DNA of 64,000 nucleotides. Origin: JAOUEA01 sp963719165. Lineage in GTDB: Bacteria > Actinomycetota > UBA4738 > HRBIN12. The stretch covers positions 1,550,001 through 1,614,000 of the forward strand of contig CAVRAV010000001.1 of NCBI GenBank assembly GCA_963719165.1. Direction: 5' to 3'. Shown here one piece after another: positions 61,241-64,000 of this stretch (positions within the stretch are counted from its first letter, which is position 1; every line of letters begins with the position of its first letter). The notes under the pieces are model-generated. The model saw nothing but the letters and a program-made list of their open reading frames with translations. It was not told where the DNA came from and ran no database searches. Position numbers and translations under genes: made by a program.

Positions 61241-62264
61241 TCAGCCGGCCTGCACCGGGGACTCGTGGGACGTGAGATCGATCGTACCGGCCGATCGGAA
61301 CTGCGCCACGTACCGCTCGAAATCCCAGTCCGACAGGAACTTCTGGGCTCCTCGGCGCCCGTTCGCGAAGAGCACGTCCTGGGTGGCCGTGTCGATGTCG
61401 AAATCGGTCGCCTTCACCTGCACGGTGTCCACGAACATCGTGCGAGCCAGAACCGACGGATCGTCGATGTGCATCTGGTCGTGGAAGTTCGTCATCGTCC
61501 CCACCATGGCGCGTGCCAACCCGAACGCTCCCTTCACGTCGAAGCGCTGAACGACCGCCGAGGCAGGCTTGGCGGAGAGCTTGATCCCGAAGGTGGGCCA
61601 GCGCGGTGGTTTGCCGTCGGTGCGGTCGAATACCTCGATCGGGAAGTTCGAGAGCATCCCGCCGTCGACCATGTAGGACCGAACCGCCTTGCCGTCTTCG
61701 TCGCGGCCGGTGAAGCGGAGCGGCTCGTAGAAGAACGGGATCGACATCGATGCCCGGACGGCGTCGGCCACGAGCTGATCGTCGGCCTTGAGACCGTACC
61801 TCGGGTAGTCCCAGGGAAGACGCACCAGTTCCCCCCGCGTGACGTCCGACGTCATCACGACGAGCTTGTACGCCTTCTCCGGCGGGAGCGAGGAGTTGGG
61901 ATCGTCGATGCGCAGGTCCCCGAACGTGCGGCGGCCGAGGCCGGCGAGGAGCCCGTCCAGCCACGCCACCAGGTAGTGGCCCTCGTAGATCCCCTTCTCG
62001 AACAGGATCGACAGGCCCTTGCCCACGAGCCCCAGATGGTCGATGAAGCCCTCGTCCTGGAACCGTCCGTAGTCGACGGTCCGCATGACGCGTTGGAGCT
62101 CCTCCGGCTCCATGCCGGACGCGATGAGCGCGCCGACGATGGCACCCGCGGACGTTCCCGCGATCCGGTGCACGGCGTAGCGCGCGCTTCTGCAGTTCCG
62201 TGAACGCCCCCACGAGCCCGATGCCCTTCACGCCCCCGCCCTCGAGCACGAGGTCACAATCCAT
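61241..62264 (-). CDS. Patatin-like phospholipase, frameshifted near 62183
   Basis: A patatin-family serine hydrolase of about 340 residues. The N-terminus MDCDLVLEGGGVKGIGLVGA provides the oxyanion motif GGGVKG; the nucleophile motif GTSAGAIVG is in a second frame starting ~62183, and VDGGMLSNFPIEVF supplies the catalytic Asp. Removing one base in AAGCGCGCGCTACGCC (62178-62187) joins LQKRAYAVHRIAGTSAG. Patatins cleave membrane phospholipids; several serve as effectors of nucleotide-activated antiphage systems (CapV). Its ATG overlaps the stop of the SLATT gene by 11 bases, so they form an operon. Confidence 0.83.
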
Positions 62265-62889
62265 GGCCCGATCCCCCCTGCGTACCCTCGTCGCCCCCGG
62301 CGGGTTCCGGCTCGGGGATCCGGATCTTCCGATCGGCCCACTGCGGATCCGGCGGCACTTTGGAAAGGTGGAACTGGTGCTCGAGCCGCGCCCAACGTCG
62401 CTCGTCGATGGTCGGCGACTCCTTCGCGTAGCGGTCCAAGCGGAGGCGCACGCCGTCGAGCTCGTGCACGGCGTCGGCCCGCGAGGCCCGAGGGATCGCG
62501 AGCTCCTGCGTCATGTCGCGCCGGAGCGTCTCGTAGCGAAAGGCGGCGATCCGATGAGCCTCCGCCCGCGTCCCGAGCCGCAGGAACGTCTGCAGGCTCG
62601 AGAGCGCGGCGGCGAGGATGCTCAGCGCGCCGACCAGGGCACGGAGGCCGACCTTCACGTTCGCGGTATCGAGCGACGCGAACACGCTCGTGCCCACGAT
62701 CGTCGTGAGGACGACCACGGGGATCCCGAGCAGCAAGGACCCGCGACGGAGCCGGTCCGAGGACTGCCGGTGGCCGGCCTCTGCCGCGGCGACCCGTCGC
62801 AGCCAGGCTTCGAAGAGGCGCTCGATGTCGTCGTCCCAGGCCGCCTTGTGGACGACCGGTTGGGCGCTGCGGGTTCGTCCTTCGGCCAT
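62254..62889 (-). CDS. SLATT-domain 2TM protein (DUF4231-like)
   Basis: This 211-residue protein shows the SLATT pattern: a charged N-terminal helix (IERLFEAWLRRVAAAEAGHRQSSDRLRR, residues ~22-49), two membrane helices (SLLLGIPVVVLTTIVGTSVFA, 51-71; VGLRALVGALSILAAALSSLQTF, 80-102), and the Lys/Arg/His-rich RAEAHRIAAFRYETLRRDM after them. A Pro/Glu-rich basic tail follows (KVPPDPQW, PEPEPAGGDEGTQ). SLATT proteins are predicted pore-forming effectors of nucleotide-sensing conflict systems. The ATG 62889 was chosen where the helical region begins. It is the first gene of the SLATT-patatin-papain cassette. Confidence 0.82.
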   Translation of the reverse strand: MAEGRTRSAQPVVHKAAWDDDIERLFEAWLRRVAAAEAGHRQSSDRLRRGSLLLGIPVVVLTTIVGTSVFASLDTANVKVGLRALVGALSILAAALSSLQTFLRLGTRAEAHRIAAFRYETLRRDMTQELAIPRASRADAVHELDGVRLRLDRYAKESPTIDERRWARLEHQFHLSKVPPDPQWADRKIRIPEPEPAGGDEGTQGGSGHGL

Positions 62890-63133
62890 AGAGCCTCCGC
62901 TCGAGCCGGGCCCCGAGCCTAGGCTCGGGGGCGGACCCGAACAGTCGGCCAACCTCGTGATTCGCGGAGTCCCCCGAAGAGCCGATGCCGGGCCACGGTC
63001 GGCGGCCTCGAGCCCGGCGCGGAGGCAGCGGTCCCGGCACCGGCCGGTCTGCGCCCGGACTAAAGACCGTGCCGAAGGATGTCGACCGTTGGAAGGAGCG
63101 ACCCGAAGGTCGGATCGTGAACGAGGTGTGGCC

Positions 63134-63565
63134 ATGCCCGTCGACCCGTCGCCCGAAGAGGCAGAGTTCCTCGAAGATCCCATCCGGCTGCTGATCGCCG
63201 ACGACGACAGCCAGACGATGCTCGTGCTGCGCGACAGCCTTCCGGCGTTCGGCTTCGAAGTCGTGGGCGACGCGCGCAACGGCGCGGAGGCCGGGGACAA
63301 GGTTGCCTCGCTGCACCCGGAGGTCGTCTTGCTGGACCTGCGCATGCCGGAGATCGACGGGCTGGAAGCCACGGTGATGATCAAGGCGCAGGAGCCGCGC
63401 ACGCAGGTCGTCATCCTGACCGCCTACTCGGAGCAGGGCTCCCGGTGGGCCGCGGAGTTCGTGGGTGCCGCCAACCTCATCGAGAAGAACGCCCCGCTCG
63501 ACGTGCTGGTGGACACGCTGCGCGCCGCCGCCCACGTCTACCGCTCCGGAGCCCAGGACGACTGA
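63134..63565 (+). CDS. Single-domain response regulator
   Basis: This 143-residue protein is a lone receiver domain: LLIADDDSQTMLVLRD (acidic pocket DDD), VVLLDLRMPEIDGLEA (phosphoacceptor Asp near 64), a Thr/Ser switch in VVILTAYSEQG and the conserved Lys in LIEKNAPLD. It has no DNA-binding or output domain. It is divergent from the SLATT gene (244 bases of intergenic sequence) and convergent with the class III cyclase gene (4 bases apart). It might pass a phosphorylation signal to a partner kinase or cyclase. A GTG at 63128 is an alternative start. Confidence 0.9.
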   Translation: MPVDPSPEEAEFLEDPIRLLIADDDSQTMLVLRDSLPAFGFEVVGDARNGAEAGDKVASLHPEVVLLDLRMPEIDGLEATVMIKAQEPRTQVVILTAYSEQGSRWAAEFVGAANLIEKNAPLDVLVDTLRAAAHVYRSGAQDD

Positions 63566-63569
63566 TCGG

Positions 63570-64000
63570 TTACCGAGGACCGATCAAGAAGGACGTTTCC
63601 GTCCGCCCCTTGCCTTTGAGCTCGATCGTGCCCCGGGCCTCGACCACGTACGCCGTCCCGAGGGCCTCGACGACCGACGACGATATCTGGATCCGATCGG
63701 GCAGCGACGACGACTCGAGGCGGCTCGCCATGTTCACGGTGTCGCCCCAAACGTCGTACGCGAACTTCCAACTGCCGATCACGCCTGCCACCGCCGGGCC
63801 GGTGTGCACCCCGATGCGGATCCGCCAACCTCGCTTCGTGATCTCGTTCGTCCGATGGAGTGCGTCCACCATCAGAAGCGCCATGTCGGCGGCCGCGGCG
63901 ACGTGATCGCTCCGGGTGCCGGGGAGCCCCCCCACCGCCATGTATGCGTCCCCGATCGTCTTGATCTTCTCCATCCCGCTCGAGGCGCAGAGGGCGTCGA
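63570..64000 (-). CDS. Class III nucleotide cyclase domain, C-terminal part (5' end beyond window)
   Basis: About 143 C-terminal residues of a class III adenylyl/guanylyl cyclase are visible; the start lies beyond the right edge. They include the substrate-specifying and metal region MEKIKTIGDAYMAVGGLP, WRIRIGVHTGPAVAGVIGSWKFAYDVWGDTVNMASRLESS, and the stop after an EARGTIELKGKGRTETSFLIGP strand. The Lys in EKIK and Asp in DVWGD match adenylate cyclases rather than guanylate cyclases. Regulatory domains are not in the window. It is convergent with the response-regulator gene. Confidence 0.9.
   Translation of the reverse strand, partial: DALCASSGMEKIKTIGDAYMAVGGLPGTRSDHVAAAADMALLMVDALHRTNEITKRGWRIRIGVHTGPAVAGVIGSWKFAYDVWGDTVNMASRLESSSLPDRIQISSSVVEALGTAYVVEARGTIELKGKGRTETSFLIGPR

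Noticed and set aside
60000..64000. A CBASS or Pycsar system
   Set aside because: No CD-NTase-type synthase is visible, and the class III cyclase lies on the opposite side of the receiver gene and resembles a standard adenylyl cyclase, so only the SLATT-patatin-papain trio is proposed.
1..64000. rRNA, tRNA, CRISPR arrays, insertion sequences or phage genes
   Set aside because: I saw no cloverleaf ending in CCA, no spaced repeat array, no transposase motif and no phage structural gene. The only tandem repeat found is the 50-base one at 38096.

Overview
This is a high-GC bacterial chromosomal window. GC is near 70% by eye, GTG starts are frequent and start/stop codons often overlap by 1-4 bases. 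A deazaflavin (F420)-type nitroreductase-like protein, a GT-C mannosyltransferase-like protein with the DVYSY...NPY signature, a DUF2252 protein, an actinobacterial-style 5'-3' exonuclease and a heterotetrameric sarcosine-oxidase-type operon all point to an actinomycete, probably an uncultivated lineage. That assignment is inference. I saw no rRNA, tRNA, CRISPR array, insertion sequence or phage gene, and no gene-free stretch longer than about 300 bases.

Layout. 1-6939 (minus): eight tightly coupled genes running acyl-CoA dehydrogenase, PhnD-like binding protein, GT2 glycosyltransferase, DUF2064 transferase, multi-TM protein, sugar epimerase, CMD-domain protein and radical SAM enzyme (cut by the window edge). 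7064-9782 (minus): a TldD/TldE pair. 9924-14224: cell-envelope genes (lipoprotein, large membrane protein, mannosyltransferase, small membrane protein). 14232-18417: rlmN, an AlkA-like glycosylase, DinB, a lipoprotein and a 5'-3' exonuclease. 18437-21286: a coiled-coil membrane protein and an SGNH lipoprotein. 21330-28604 (plus): a one-carbon/amine-oxidation block of mmuM, soxD, soxA, soxG, soxB and a PYROXD2-like flavoprotein. 28633-42494: mixed housekeeping and signalling genes, including a DMT transporter, SpoT-like HD protein, DUF2252 protein, hydrolase, VWA protein, YbaK, DEAD helicase, a PAP2-kinase fusion, VOC proteins and the DDN-like protein. 42500-46706: a MacB-like ABC exporter. 46726-60498: NYN/OST-HTH protein, phosphoesterase, alcohol dehydrogenase, cyclodeaminase, a second acyl-CoA dehydrogenase, amidase, thioredoxin-like protein, secreted proteins, ArfB and a diguanylate cyclase. 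60526-62889 (minus): SLATT 2TM protein, patatin and papain-like protein, a defence-like cassette. 63134-64000: a lone receiver domain and a class III cyclase (cut by the edge).

Two points dominate. First, the SLATT-patatin-papain-like cassette has the composition of a membrane-attacking effector module and is the best candidate for an undescribed system. Second, at least nine genes are interrupted by single-base frameshifts, eight of which are repaired by removing one base. This suggests uncorrected sequence errors, and those genes are annotated here as single frameshifted units.
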